Positions 32,101 through 41,915 of a stretch of DNA of 64,000 bases are shown here, one piece after another; positions within the stretch are counted from its first letter, which is position 1, and each line of letters opens with the position of its first letter. The DNA lies in the NCBI GenBank assembly GCA_030562195.1, contig CM060203.1, positions 6,152,208-6,216,207 of the forward strand, read 5' to 3'. This DNA comes from Nipponacmea schrenckii (taxonomy: Eukaryota > Mollusca > Gastropoda > Lottiidae). The translations under genes were made by a program, and so were the position numbers. A model generated the notes under the pieces. The model was given only the letters and a program-made list of their open reading frames with translations, did no database searches and was not told the DNA's origin.

Positions 32101-33144
32101 GCTTCGGGAACACAGACCGAGGTGAAACCAACAGCTTCTGGGAAACAGACCGATTTGAAACCAACAGCTTCTGGGAAACAGACCGAGGTGAAACCAACAG
32201 CTTCGGGGAAACAGACCGAGGTGAAACCAACAGCTTCGGGGAAACAGACGGAGGATCAAGCAACACCTCATGGATCCTTACCAACAGTAGTAACTAATCA
32301 ACAGTTAGAAATAAAACCAACACCAACAGAAAAACGAACTGTTGAAACCCAAACTCAAACAGCCTTAAAAAACTCAAAATCTAAATCCAGACAAGGTTTA
32401 GCTGACAGACGTTTGAAGGATAGAAAACACGGACGTGTTACCAGTCGATTGGAGTTGTTTAGCTCCAGTGACGAAGACCGCCATCGCTCGTTGCGCCCGT
32501 TACTTACACGTAGTGCTCCTGATCTGAGTTTATTGTCGCTGGACGACGATGATGAAGATGTTGATGCTGATATTATTGACGACCCAACGAGTAAGGGAAC
32601 TCAAGCGGAGATCACGGAAGATAATACTGATTTGGACGAATCTGACGCCGTTTTCGGAGAAGACTCTTCGCTTTGCCCGACAAACGACTCTCACAATGAT
32701 AATGTCGATCCTCAAATCACACATGTTGTGACGAAGGATATTCAATGTAACAATGCCAGACTACCGCCGACGGGAAAGTCCGACATGAACGTGTGTGATA
32801 ATAAGGACAAAGATAAAAACCGTGTGAAAAGTGTGCGAAGTGATATTGATAGTGTGATTAGACGTAGACCAAACGTTGTAGACTATAATTCGGACCAATC
32901 TGAGAGGCCAAAAAGTTTTCACGAACTTATAGAATCGTTTGAAACTAATAAGAAACGTTTAGGAAAATTACGTTCGTTACGAAAGTGTGTTTCGGAAGAG
33001 CACATGGTGACGGATACAGTGGTAGCGAAAGTGTATCGTTCTAACTCGTATTCCTCAGTACCAGAGTTTAATAACACCTTCCACAGAATACCCACAGCAG
33101 AAGGTACTGTCTTCCTCACAGTTCAAATGCAAATTAAAACTTAA
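26110..33144 (+). CDS. Very large exon of an unidentified disordered, scaffold-like protein
   Basis: One open frame of about 2,344 codons follows a strong 3' splice site (TTCTCTATTTGTGTTTTTCAG, ending at 26109) in phase 0 and ends at TAA 33142-33144. The open frame extends 24 bases further upstream, but that is intron. GC content is clearly higher than in the flanks and codon use looks genic. Composition is Ser/Pro/Gln/Lys/Arg-rich with little predicted order: an early Pro/Glu stretch (VEPPEPPPREEPPPE), many RRSxS-type phosphosite-like motifs, a helical segment at about 30030-30320 (MEDLRLLARNVENKIELIKN ... LSDALTELERIYKNLDLEND), 11-residue repeats at 32080-32262, an acidic patch (LLSLDDDDEDVDADIIDD) and KSFHELIESFETNKKRLGKL near the end. 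I do not recognise the family. The last codons are uncertain: AAG|GTACTG at about 33100 could be a 5' splice site, so the real gene may continue. Confidence 0.8.
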   Translation, partial: SADERLRGIGKPVPLTKPVEPPEPPPREEPPPEMAERRIQQRQGRRDHFRGDQQEQMEIKRRSRSEGPSRRVRQRDDKRVHQTDSFAKGDNVARPTWAVEGSSIATRVSRHSPPASDDNGFLRDPGSDSDSYDSDQKVWKKNPLVTRKSRRSGAYSDRRRSNNDGGHVSTRDSFVYYNTSGQQQSDSSTGSFKTSNKYQKLEELRNKRIDIQMTSDEENTPESRISRLRQRAIQGGLGRQPLSENKPSNLPGSFPTDNNTPPPKNFQTNVSRNSALYSTTSQNNTSSQYTQNPSPLKQSSNLPKNSQGNYLPQHNVSQRQFTQLRGANNLVKNTPQNSDPVPFGSPQTARVMTYGRMINTEQSNVPPYTGVLSDSGPSTKTSQAPSLAFNKNNRTTSIDNAHYSPVKSNRFVYNSSPEVGRKFDLNAARGSSIDSVYDTGVAQPEQHPHTSRANILRRINQHSQKTSGFQTGITSKENGHNPVYVNPPVDHTMEIQRGSVVKYPNQSFGQTRRGPQVNETVELRFNSNQHQSNRPFSPPSDREYRNFNRAHSEDSLDEIVLSNVQYLEARPGKGKTVRGVDVPVSKSASLPDPKRYGGHPGQSYSRGSSEVIGPYPSNQVQKNVIQGVPYRQRVEQSELEIRVPVPGSSRLPPEIKIAEENRMEPMYYNSNMMSFPDGFALPRQERKLSYDSHTGHSRPTSQYYDRDDMSKSDTQLNTATVVPQNYKGDLLHPLSHYSQPKSVSADHLLPPGAMAAVHESGMFSDVDYDIEVSDRIRKWESFMKKTNEPPSKSQNGLSTIQERTELGEFGLTPHDMRRAPPTEIPRPIAVTSSYTWSAVENSRKSSTSEPTVHMVGDPQLFTHETNTHRLFQLVPGARIHTTSTSMSTLYHPQPITKEHQEVEQRSMPSLHYPVSHKPISAGQLREKIIIDRQSSLEDSSQDSPNLMDKGSKYLRYQELKDIKGSKDESVKDLCKMFNFSEENEGRQIAKVSPHKQNDDEWTKIISDMEDNIKKTDVWSPHMESTKGESLSIERVKARTLQTIPFSDDPFWKEIEEMTSFESLVGQKSGESKRSSFDDNCIGRLPSEGTQSQNSTLPSQPRLTTSSRDRLQRSKSLYTPNIAPLTLGMPPRSHNSQNTLEDALEELKTSVDRSSTRESLDSRSSSQTQSSADLKPSAPVRSSMYIENVSTRDQPRKLSWNHHRGSGVYDLPQDVSAKDLYTFSSEPGQTFANVVQGNYALDPNLLKSKLLSTGLVEDSEDPFYEDRQPPQRRDSARYQETVSMESKPVAMAAPRRPQQSEDKRNQVSESMEDLRLLARNVENKIELIKNKLVQADDTNLDKILLALRKFSPSTGPKSPEIRSDSMHDFYYNKHSKLSDALTELERIYKNLDLENDALFDRAERRDYPLYRKPSPPPESILPLKRETTSLSINIAPPSYGNKADIEKQTQSEFDAISKSFQAILDEVNQTSAVTTSSEDVWISGAQSTPDSPRLPMKVTLKSTQIPSPTSRSPNTSVSTVTDSDQKRLRKSRQRFRSKVPDIVGDDVAIRKARSKSSPRLDGTSVVLPSPTTADYLNPREMIAAKGRIRIRPEREPDVMHDDMAYRSLASKPQETTITAKSSIQIELSSPEMSPQCLPEQTFHLQFDDNQSAALSVQVPDDKNAGSSSSPVRHEPKIMGGIASSSPGHLKQICKISSLPTKIQPKEIVTATRKENPQENELTKVVNVPKESTVVPEALQKNEAPNPTTTMSSSIKITATDPKDSNTTELSTTVIKKQANAPPKDQELVKPKTVTSVVEIPKVQTPKVISEPREAVEIKIPATIEPVPKSSKQTTKVSTSCTTKIAPSTTNTDALVSPKTATSKVQPAKTQTYSSKSDPKVVTKPISAKTQPPKLDSKKLAKFVQTEKKSEKAEIEVKPTKSSKLRVASKAPTLKIAAAPPKTVKTELKLSTGVKPKCSESETPLKLPEKEIVIKLPGTNQKAENLPTASTKQTEVKPTASGTQTEVKPTASGKQTDLKPTASGKQTEVKPTASGKQTEVKPTASGKQTEDQATPHGSLPTVVTNQQLEIKPTPTEKRTVETQTQTALKNSKSKSRQGLADRRLKDRKHGRVTSRLELFSSSDEDRHRSLRPLLTRSAPDLSLLSLDDDDEDVDADIIDDPTSKGTQAEITEDNTDLDESDAVFGEDSSLCPTNDSHNDNVDPQITHVVTKDIQCNNARLPPTGKSDMNVCDNKDKDKNRVKSVRSDIDSVIRRRPNVVDYNSDQSERPKSFHELIESFETNKKRLGKLRSLRKCVSEEHMVTDTVVAKVYRSNSYSSVPEFNNTFHRIPTAEGTVFLTVQMQIKT
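32080..32262 (+). repeat. 33-bp coding repeat (11-residue EVKPTASGKQT units)
   Basis: About six consecutive units of ACxGAGGTGAAACCAACAGC plus TTCGGGGAAACAG encode EVKPTASGKQT with small changes (DLKPTASGKQT, EDQATPHG at the end). All are in frame. Synonymous differences (TCTGGG, TCGGGA, TCGGGG) show several rounds of duplication. Confidence 0.9.
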
Positions 33145-33600
33145 AGAAATGTTCCACAAACAATATGTATATCTAGCACCCCCATTTTATTTTCTTCGGT
33201 TACACTGCACTAGGATAGGAGAGGTGTAACATTATTTTGAGGGGTTTTTTCTATAAAAATTATTTTTCAAAATATGCTTCACGAGCAATATATTTTCTAG
33301 CACCGGTTATATTTTGTTCGATTACTCTGCACTAGGTGATTTTTAACATCATCTTCGATAACATTTGAAATCTTTAAACATCTTGGTAGAATTTTTGAAC
33401 ATTATTCTGAAATATCTGAAACTTTGCCTGGATAGGAGATGTGTGAAAGGTTTCAGTTATACTTTAAAAAATAGGCCTTCCTTTTACATGTATATACTCC
33501 TATCACAGATCTAAAATTTGACTCTAGTATTACTTGGTTCCTTTTTATTATTCAGTTGAAAATTTCACTCAACTTTGTCTTATAATAAATAACTTCTCAA
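33145..33600 (+). other. Possible 3' UTR of the large gene, with an internal 60-bp duplication
   Basis: If the TAA at 33142 is used, the first clear polyadenylation signal is AATAAA at 33584-33589, giving about 450 bases of 3' UTR. Within it the stretch around CTAGCACC...TTTTCTTCGGTTACACTGCACTAGG (33168-33215) recurs diverged at about 33290-33340. Confidence 0.4.
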
Positions 33601-34154
33601 TGCTGGTATTACTCTCTTGTCTTTCAAAGAGAAGCAGACTGAATGCATTTTTTTATATTTGTAAAAATACAAGAACATATCATGCAGTCCAAAATTCCCC
33701 AGACATCTTGGAGCTTCAGCCAAACTACAAGAATATCATCAGAATCATTAGATATAATGCCTACTTTAAAAAGAAATGTCGAGAAGTAAAAGTAATCGTT
33801 GAAGATATTTTGTAACTTGTTACTGTTTTTTCAGAAGTTCATTCCTGGAGGAAATATTCCTAACTTGGTAAACTCCCATTTCATTTTGCTATATTTAGAG
33901 CTTTTATTGTATAAAATCTCAACAAAATATCATTCTTAGACTAACCACATATGGTTCTTTAAATCTACTTGACATTAAAAACTCATATACACAATCTACA
34001 TTTGAGTTTAATTCTAAAATTTATTTGTCCAAATTTTCAACTTGGCTTGATTTTTGCAAATTCATTAAAATAATTTTAATTTCCATGTCATATGAAAGAT
34101 ATTTTTTTGAAGTGTTATTTGATGTGACAAATGGTAAAAGGAAATCTAATTATT
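33601..34154. other. Intergenic, no recognised feature
   Basis: Contains an open frame of 93 codons (33534-33815) with no recognisable motif and AT-rich composition; I do not support it as a gene. Confidence 0.3.
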
Positions 34155-34310
34155 ATAAGTTTTATCAGCCGATAGATAGAACGTGTTATGAGGTAAACCT
34201 CAACAGTCACTTCCACCTTTCAACCAGTTTCTCTACAGACAGACAAACCAGATATTGGTTTTTAGTTTTGAAAACTGATACATATAACTAAGCTCTATCG
34301 GCTGAAAAAC
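34155..34310. mobile_element. Small terminal-inverted-repeat element related to the 56-bp minisatellite
   Basis: Left end AGTTTTATCAGCCGATAGATAG (34158-34179) and right end TAAGCTCTATCGGCTGAAAAAC (34290-34311) are inverted repeats of about 18 bp. The arm sequence, CAGCCGATAGAGCTTA on one strand, matches the CAGCTGATAGAGCTCAAT block of the 56-bp satellite. About 155 bp long, no coding capacity, no clear target duplication. Confidence 0.45.
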
Positions 34311-34415
34311 GAAATAAATAAATGATATCCTTCAAAAAAAAATGAGAAACAATTTATTGTAAGTTGTATAGTTGATGTTTCTAATATATCTCAAAGCATG
34401 CTACATCTACATCGT

Positions 34416-34678
34416 CACAATGTCAAGCTATTACCAACTTCGTCTTGTCATCCGTATTGTCTCACAGAAGGTAGCACTTGATTGGATACAGCCAATCATA
34501 GCCTTCGACAAATAGCCTGTAAATATTCTGGCTTGTTGTTTCTGTCGAGGCTCCTGATTGACTGTATCCACTAGCGTACTTTCCAATCGAATCGTTGCAT
34601 CACTATTGTGATACTGGGAAAGAGACTATTGCAGTCAAGTTATAAGTACGAAGTTCGTTATAAGAACTTGACATTGTG
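34416..34678. mobile_element. 263-bp inverted-repeat element sharing its end with the 40-bp minisatellite
   Basis: Ends CACAATGTCAAG (34416-34427) and its inverse CTTGACATTGTG (34667-34678) are perfect for 12 bp, and AACTTCGT recurs just inside both. An inner inverted repeat pairs GGATACAGCCAATCA (34484-34498) with TGATTGACTGTATCC (34555-34569, one mismatch). The left end continues TCACAATGTCAAGCTATTAC, then CAACTTCGTCTT, which is almost the unit of the array at 60.8-61.96 kb. Confidence 0.55.
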
Positions 34679-36267
34679 TGTATGTCTATATTTCCTCGTC
34701 GTTCCCCTGTCTTCCAGTCTCAATTAATATCAGGCTTCTAGGAGATTATATAAGACAGTTCCACATTATTCCTAGTCAATATATAGTTACGGTCGTTGCT
34801 GGAAAATTTCTGGCTCCTTCAAATTGGATAACATACAGAAAGTAAGTTACCTAAGTAAGTAAGTTAATGAATATCGAACCACTTACACGATATTGTTTTA
34901 AAAATCACCTCAAAATTGAATAGAAAATTCACTGAATTACCTAAGTATATCATCGACTAAGAAGCCTAATATTACGGTTTACCATGCAATTAACTATAGA
35001 GCCATATTTTATTTTTAATTTCCTGTGTTAACCCTCAATCCGTCAAAACGTGTCTTTAACCTTTAACCCTTAATCTATTTTGATTTTGATTGACCCTTTT
35101 CAATTTCTTTAAAACTTTGACAATTGTTTTTTCAGATTATTTTAATTTGTCTGTCAACTATTCTCTAGTCTTTATTATTTTAACTTTAACTAATCGCAAT
35201 CTTTAACTAACATAATATCTAAATACTTCATCACTTTATTTTTTAGATCAGGATTATCTCCCTTCATCCCTCCCCAACGTCTTTTTATTTACAACCAGTC
35301 CATCTTTTTTATATTCTTAATAGTTCTTTCAGGGACGGGATTTATGTATCCCCACCCCACCGTCTTTATTTACAACCAACCAATCTTAGTCTTGTCGGCA
35401 AACCCTTGCGGTGGGCCATGTTCCTCTAAAGCCAAACTTTCACTTTGTAAAACTGATGTTATTTAATTGACCTTGTTATGTTTTTGATATTACAGAAGAA
35501 AAGTATTTGAAAGGTTAAACATCACCAGGAACTTCAGGAAAAAACTCTTATTGTTTTGAGGTTTAAAATTGTAATATTATTTAGAAGATACTACCTCTTA
35601 GTCTTAGAATGGACATAGAAATTAAAATCTTAAACTTGGTAAATAAGAGTATATATTCATCAGTTAGACTTACCAGGTGTCATAACTATACAACGTAAAT
35701 CTCGTATAAATTTCTAATAAATCCACACAACAAGATAATTAAGTGTATGGTACGTAGATTTAAAGATAATTACTTTGTTTTACATGTTCCTTAAGCAACG
35801 TTTGGATATATGACGTGAACCAACCGTTGCTTTAACACCATGATAGTTTTATGGATATATCAGAATATACGGATTGTGTTGTATAGTTACGACATCAGGT
35901 AGGATCTAAGATGATTAACACGATATGAAAATGTACTTTGTAAGAGATAGTATACCTAGTTGACAAGATGGTGTGTAATGTTTTATATCATAGTTTTTAC
36001 AATCTGATATTGTAATCATAGAATACCAGTCACCACTAAAACTTGCAGGTTTATTTCACAGTGACTTACGACGGTTTGTAAGTTTATAGCAGCAATGAAC
36101 GAGACGATGTGATGTACGGTGTATAGTAAGGTGCGAGAATCAGATATAGCGAATCGTTTTAACACCGTGTACCATACATTACACTGTACCTTACACATTG
36201 TCTATCTGCAGATTTAGAAAGAAACAATGCATGAAGATTTAGATGGATATTAGAGTGTTATATATGT
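34679..36267. other. Intergenic, no recognised feature
   Basis: AT-rich sequence without a supported gene. Phrases such as AATAAGAGTATATATTCATC near 35644 echo the 129-bp repeat at 45.9-46.5 kb, so a fragment of that family may lie at 35575-35720. Confidence 0.35.
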
Positions 36268-37145
36268 ATATATATTGTTTAACAGTCTGAAACTTACTGA
36301 CTCTTACCTAGTCTCTGATATACTAGTCTGAAACTTACTGACTCTTACCTAGTCTCTGATATACTAGTCGGAAACTTACTGACTCTTACCTAGTCTCTGA
36401 TATACTAGTCGGAAACTTACTGACTCTTACCTAGTCCCTGATATACTAGTCTGAAACTTACTGACTCTCACTTAGACTCAGATATACTAGTCTGAAACTT
36501 ACTGACTCTCACCTAGTCTCTTATATACTAGTCTGAAACTTACTGACTCTCACCTAGTCTCTGATATACTAGTCTGAAACTTACTGACTCTCACTTAGTC
36601 TCTGATATACTAGTCTGAAACTTACTGACTCTCACTTAGTCTCTGATATACTAGTCTGAAACTTACTGACTCTCACTTAGTCTCTGATATAATAGTCTGA
36701 AACTTATTGACTCTTACCTAGTCTCTGATATAATAGTCTGAAACTTACTGACTCTTACCTAGTCTATGATATACTAGTCTGAAACTTACTGACTCTCACT
36801 TAGTCTCTGATATAGTAGTCTGAAACTTACTGACTCTGACCTAGTCTCTGAAATACTAGTCTGGAACTTACTGACTCTCACTTAGTCTCTGATATACTAG
36901 TCTGAAACTTACTGACTCTCACCTAGTCTCTGATATAGTAGTCTGAAACTTACTGACTCTTACCTAGTCTCTTATATACTAGTCTGAAACTTACTGACTC
37001 TCACTTAGTCTCTGATATAGTAGTCTGAAACTTACTGACTCTCACCTAGTCTCTTATATACTAGTCTGAAACTTACTGACTCTCGCCTAGTCTCTGATAT
37101 ACTAGTCTGAAACTTACTGACTCTTACCTAGTCTCTGATAGTTAT
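36268..37145. repeat. 41-bp minisatellite, about 21 copies
   Basis: Unit AGTCTGAAACTTACTGACTC followed by TTACCTAGTCTCTGATATACT, very regular, with a common C/T variation (TCACCTAG, TCACTTAG). The array is tight and probably recently expanded. Confidence 0.95.
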
Positions 37146-37990
37146 TATTGACAGAGGTCAGTCTGAAACGTACTGATGCCACTTTGTTGACAACTTTCCA
37201 TCTCTATCAGAAGGTCCACATAGCTAATAATGTTAATGTTACATGTATTTAGGTTTGTCAATTCTGCATGTTCTTTGTCAGAATATCCATACAACTACTA
37301 GTATGTCTGTTCGGCTTCGTGAACATGCATTTTAAACGGTCCACATAGCAAATATTATTTTGGCAGAGAGTCTATACAAGTAATAAATGCCATAACCATG
37401 GAAACAATATTCCCAAGACTGAGAAGGAGTCAGGAAGTATAAGAACAATCATTAATTAGTATATTTCATGCGATTGTAAATATATCAATTTTTATTCACA
37501 TTTTTAACTATTTTGTGCCGTGTATATATTTTATAAGGATTTGTCACATAGGTGAATTAAATTTCATCGTAAAAATCTGAAAAATCAAGTCAGCATAAAA
37601 GATTCAAAGCAGATTTTTTTAGCCTTTGTATTTAAGATACGTCTAGCGTCTTTCAACCCATATTAGTAATTACAGAGTGGGATTTGAAGTTTTTGTAAAT
37701 TCTTAGAAACAATGGGTTTTTTTTCTTGAAGTTCAATTGTGTAAATAGTACATAAAAATGTAAAAATCTTCTTTGAATTCTTTTAGTATATTTTACATAG
37801 TATTTTATGTGATATTAAGTGCAATAACTCTTGGTGCTCTTTTCTATGCATGTTATTTTTAGCATAATATGACTATGCATTACATTATTATTATCAATAC
37901 ATGTATATATACATTTGTTAGTTATTGATATGTTATTATTAAGCCAAAGGAATATACAGTACAAGAAAAATATAATAGGCCTACTGTCTG
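37146..37990. other. Spacer between arrays
   Basis: AT-rich, no gene or repeat recognised. Confidence 0.3.
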
Positions 37991-37994
37991 TTTA

Positions 37995-39225
37995 GCTATC
38001 TGAATTTTTACTTTACCAGCTGATAGAACTCAATTACAGCTCTCTGTATAGTCATCTAAATATTTACTTTACCAGCTGATAGAGTTCAATTACAGCTCTC
38101 TGTATAGTCATCTAAATATTGAATTTACCAGTGATAGAGCTCAATTTCAGCTCTCTGTCTTGTCATCTAAATATTTACTATATCAACTGATAGAGCTCTA
38201 TTACAGCTATCTGTCTAGTCATCTGAATATTTACTTTACCAGCTGATAGAACTCAATTTCAGCTATCTGTCTAGTCATCTAAATATTTACTTTACCAGCT
38301 GATAGAGCTCAATTTCAGCTATCTGTCTAGTCATCTAAATATTTACTTTACCAGCTGATAGAGCTCAATTTCAGCTCTCTGTCTAGTCATCTAAATATTT
38401 ACTATACCAACTGATAGAACTAAATTACAGCTATCTGTATAGTCATCTGAATATTTACTTTACCAGCTGATAGAACTCAATTACAGCTATCTGTATAGTC
38501 ATCTAAATATTTACTTTACCAGCTGATAGAGCTCAATTACAGCTATCTGTATAGTCATCTAAATATTTACTTTACCAGCTGATAGAACTAATTACAGCTA
38601 TCTGTATAGTCATCTAAATATTTACTTTACCAACTGATAGAACTAAATTACAGCTATCTGTATAGTCATCTGAATATTTACTTTACCAGCTGATAGAACT
38701 CAATTTCAGCTATCTGTATAGTCATCTAAATATTTACTTTACCAGCTGATAGAACTCAATTACAGCTATCTGTATAGTCATCTAAATATTTACTTTACCA
38801 GCTGATAGAACTCAATTACAGCTATCTGTATAGTCATCTAAATATTTACTTTACCAGCTGATAGAGCTCAATTACAGCTATCTGTATAGTCATCTAAATA
38901 TTTACTATACCAACTGATAGAACTAAATTACAGCTATCTGTATAGTCATCTGAATATTTACTTTACCAGCTGATAGAACTCAATTTCAGCTATCTGTCTA
39001 GTCATCTAAATATTTACTTTACCAGCTGATAGAGTTCAATTACAGCTATCTGTATAGTCATCTAAATATTTACTTTACCAGCTGATAGAGCTTAATTACA
39101 GCTATCTGTATAGTCATCTAAATATTTACTTTACCAACTGATAGAGCTTAATTACAGCTATCTGTATGGTTGTCTAAATATTTACTTTACCAGCTGATAG
39201 AACTCGATTTCAGCTGTATCTGTTG
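37995..39225 (-). repeat. 56-bp minisatellite, about 22 copies, reverse orientation
   Basis: Unit TTTACTTTACCAGCTGATAG, then AACTCAATTACAGCTATCTG and TATAGTCATCTAAATA. It is the reverse complement of the 6.4-7.7 kb unit and of the same length. Copies alternate between TTTCAGC and TTACAGC and between GAGCTC and GAACTC versions. Confidence 0.95.
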
Positions 39226-40240
39226 TTATCTGAGATTCTATTGTTTAACGATAGAGGACTTCTAGTTAAGATATCAATGTCATTTAACATCGAACAATAG
39301 CTGCTGTTTTAAGCTGTCTGACTTTTGGGATATCTAACCAATGAGAGAACACCTTAGTAACATCTCATCTTGGGGTTTTCAATGGTTTGAATCCATTTAA
39401 AATGTATAAACTGTATAACACTGTACAATATATGATATGGAATGAGCAATATTTATACAACAACATATTAATATATTTGTATAATAAAACTTCGTTGTTA
39501 GAACAAAATAATAATTATTCATAATATATTTTTAATCCTTGTGTTTGTCTTGTTTATTTTTATCTCGTCAAATCAGCAGTAAATGGACTGTAAACAATAC
39601 CCTACGGCCTGTTATTTCCACACAATAGCGACCATAGTTTTAGTTTAAGAAGTCTAAAGCTATCCCGGCACTTTTTCCTATCCCTATGTATTAATCAAAT
39701 TGTTTAAACAAGCCCACATACCCCCACCCCCAGAAAAAGATACAAGTATTTCAACAAAATAGTGCCAGTGTTTACAATAAAACTAAGCAAGCGGTATTTT
39801 TTTTACTTCGTGAAAGATCATTAACTACAGACTGGAGGGGGGGGGGGGTCTCAGAATACAGAGGAGCATGTTAAAAACGATATCCCAGGTTATAGAATGA
39901 ATATAAAATTTTATAACTTAACTTGGCCAGTAACAGAATATTAATTGGTTGATATACTTGCTGCCATAAATAACATAACACAATCCTTATATAATCAGAT
40001 AAATCTCCCCAAATACTGAGGAATTATGAAATTGTATTTTCATTCTTAGACGTGGTATCACTTAGTTGACGGCCCTCTTCTAGACGAGTCTGTGCAATTG
40101 CTTTCGAAATATAAACTTGAAATATCTAGATGTGCATGTATAATGGCGACAGCTGTTGAATAAAAAATATAACATTGTGTATAGTTTAGATAGAGAGAGA
40201 TAGCACTTAATTCTGACAAACTGCCAGGTAAGTTGGAATG
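39226..40240. other. Spacer with a G-run, no gene
   Basis: A run of about 13 G at 39836-39848 and otherwise AT-rich unique-looking sequence. Confidence 0.3.
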
Positions 40241-40249
40241 TACAAATAC

Positions 40250-41605
40250 CGTTTCTAGTTTGTAGGACTGTCTAGACTCTAGCAGTAACCTAGATATTGG
40301 TCCGACTGTCTAGAGCCTAGGTAGATACAGATACCTAGATATTGGCCCGACTGTCTAGACTCTAGGCAGATACAGTAACCCAGACGTTGGTTTGACTGTC
40401 TAGACCCTAGGCAGATACAGTAACCTAGACGTTGGTTTGATTGTCGAGACCCTAGGTAGATACAGTAACCTAGACGTTGGTTTGACTGTCTAGGCCCTAG
40501 GTAGATACAGTAACCTAGATGTTGGTTTGGCAGTCTAGACCCTAGGTAGATACAGTAACCTAGATATTGGTTTGACTGTCTATACCCTAGGTAGATACAG
40601 TTACCTAGATATTGGTTTGAATGTCTAAACCCTAGGTAGATACAGTTTCCTAGATATTGGTTTGACAGTCTAAACCCTAGGTAGATACAGTAACCGACAT
40701 ATTTGTCCGACTATCTAGACCCTAGGTAGATACAGTTACCTAGATATCGGTTTGACTGTCTAGACTCTAGGTAGATACAGTTACCTAGACGTTGGTTTGA
40801 CTGTCTAGACCCTGGGTAGATACTGTAACCTATATTTTGGTTTGACTGTCTAGACTCTAGGTAGATACAGTTACCTAGATATTGGTTTGACTGTCTAGAC
40901 CCTAGGTAGATACAGTTACCTAGATATTGGTTTGACAGTCTAAACCCTAGGTAGATACAGTTACCTAGATATTGGTTTGACTGTCTAGACCCTAGGTAGA
41001 TACAGTTGCCTAGATATTGGTTTGACTGTCTAGACCCTAGGTAGATACAGTAACCGATATATTGGTTTGACTGTCTAGATCCTAGGTAGATACAGTAACA
41101 TAGATATTGGTCCGACTGTCTAGACCCTAGGTAGATACAGTAACCTAGACGTTGGTTTGACAGTCTATACCCTAGATAGATACAGTAACCTAGACATCGG
41201 TCCGATTGTCTAGACCCTAGGTAGATACAGTAACATAGATATTGGTTTGACTGTCTAGATCCTAGGTAGATAGAGTAACCTGGATATTGGTCCGACTGTC
41301 TAGACCCTAGGTAGATAGAGTAACCTAGACGTTGGTCCGACTGTCTAGATCCTAGGTAGATACAGTAACATAGATATTGGTCCGACTGTCTAGACCCTAG
41401 GTAGATACAGTAACCTAGACGTTGGTTTGACAGTCTAGACCCTAGATAGATACAGTAACCTAGACGTTGGTCCGACTGTCTAAACCCTAGGTGGATACAT
41501 TAACCTAGACGTTGGTCCGACTGTCTAGACCCTAGGTAGATACAGTAACATAGATATTGGTTTGACTGTCTAGATCCTAGGTAAATACAGTAACCGAGAT
41601 GTTGT
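40250..41605. repeat. 45-bp minisatellite, about 30 copies
   Basis: Unit GTAGATACAGTAACCTAGAC, GTTGGTTTGACTGTCTAGAC, CCTAG, period exactly 45. Each unit contains the small inverted pair CTAGGTAGATACAGTTACCTAG-like. Variants TTTGAC/CCGACT and GACGTT/GATATT are mixed along the array. Confidence 0.95.
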
Positions 41606-41780
41606 TATTCATAGTATGGCATCATTAGTTGAGGAATGGTAGTTCCATCACGATCATGTTACTTAATTGTTACTTGTTGTCTGATTTAATGGTTAATTAC
41701 ACGAGTTTTGTCCCTTTAATAGTGGCTTCTTACATCAGTATATTACAGACCAGTATATTAAAGTATTAATGATTAAAAAT

Positions 41781-41915
41781 ACAAGATATATAGATATACT
41801 ACTTGGTTTATTACTTACTACGTTTTCGAAACATTTTTACTTGATAACGTTACCTGTATGTGTTTCGAAACGTAGTAAGTAATAAAGGAAGTAGTAGAAT
41901 ATCTTTATATCTTGT
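41781..41915. repeat. Fold-back (inverted repeat) at the head of the 54-bp array
   Basis: Left arm 41781-41834 and right arm 41858-41915 are inverted copies (right arm TTTCGAAACGTAGTAAGTAA, then TAAAGGAAGTAGTAG...TATATCTTGT; the left arm is its complement with a few changes), separated by about 23 bases. The right arm is also the first unit of the tandem array that follows. Confidence 0.85.

Noticed and set aside
32002..32284. Minus-strand open frames opposite the EVKPTASGKQT repeat
   Set aside because: Shadow of the in-frame coding repeat on the plus strand.
33534..33815. 93-residue frame downstream of the large exon as a following exon
   Set aside because: No good splice acceptor, no sequence likeness to the large protein and AT-rich composition.
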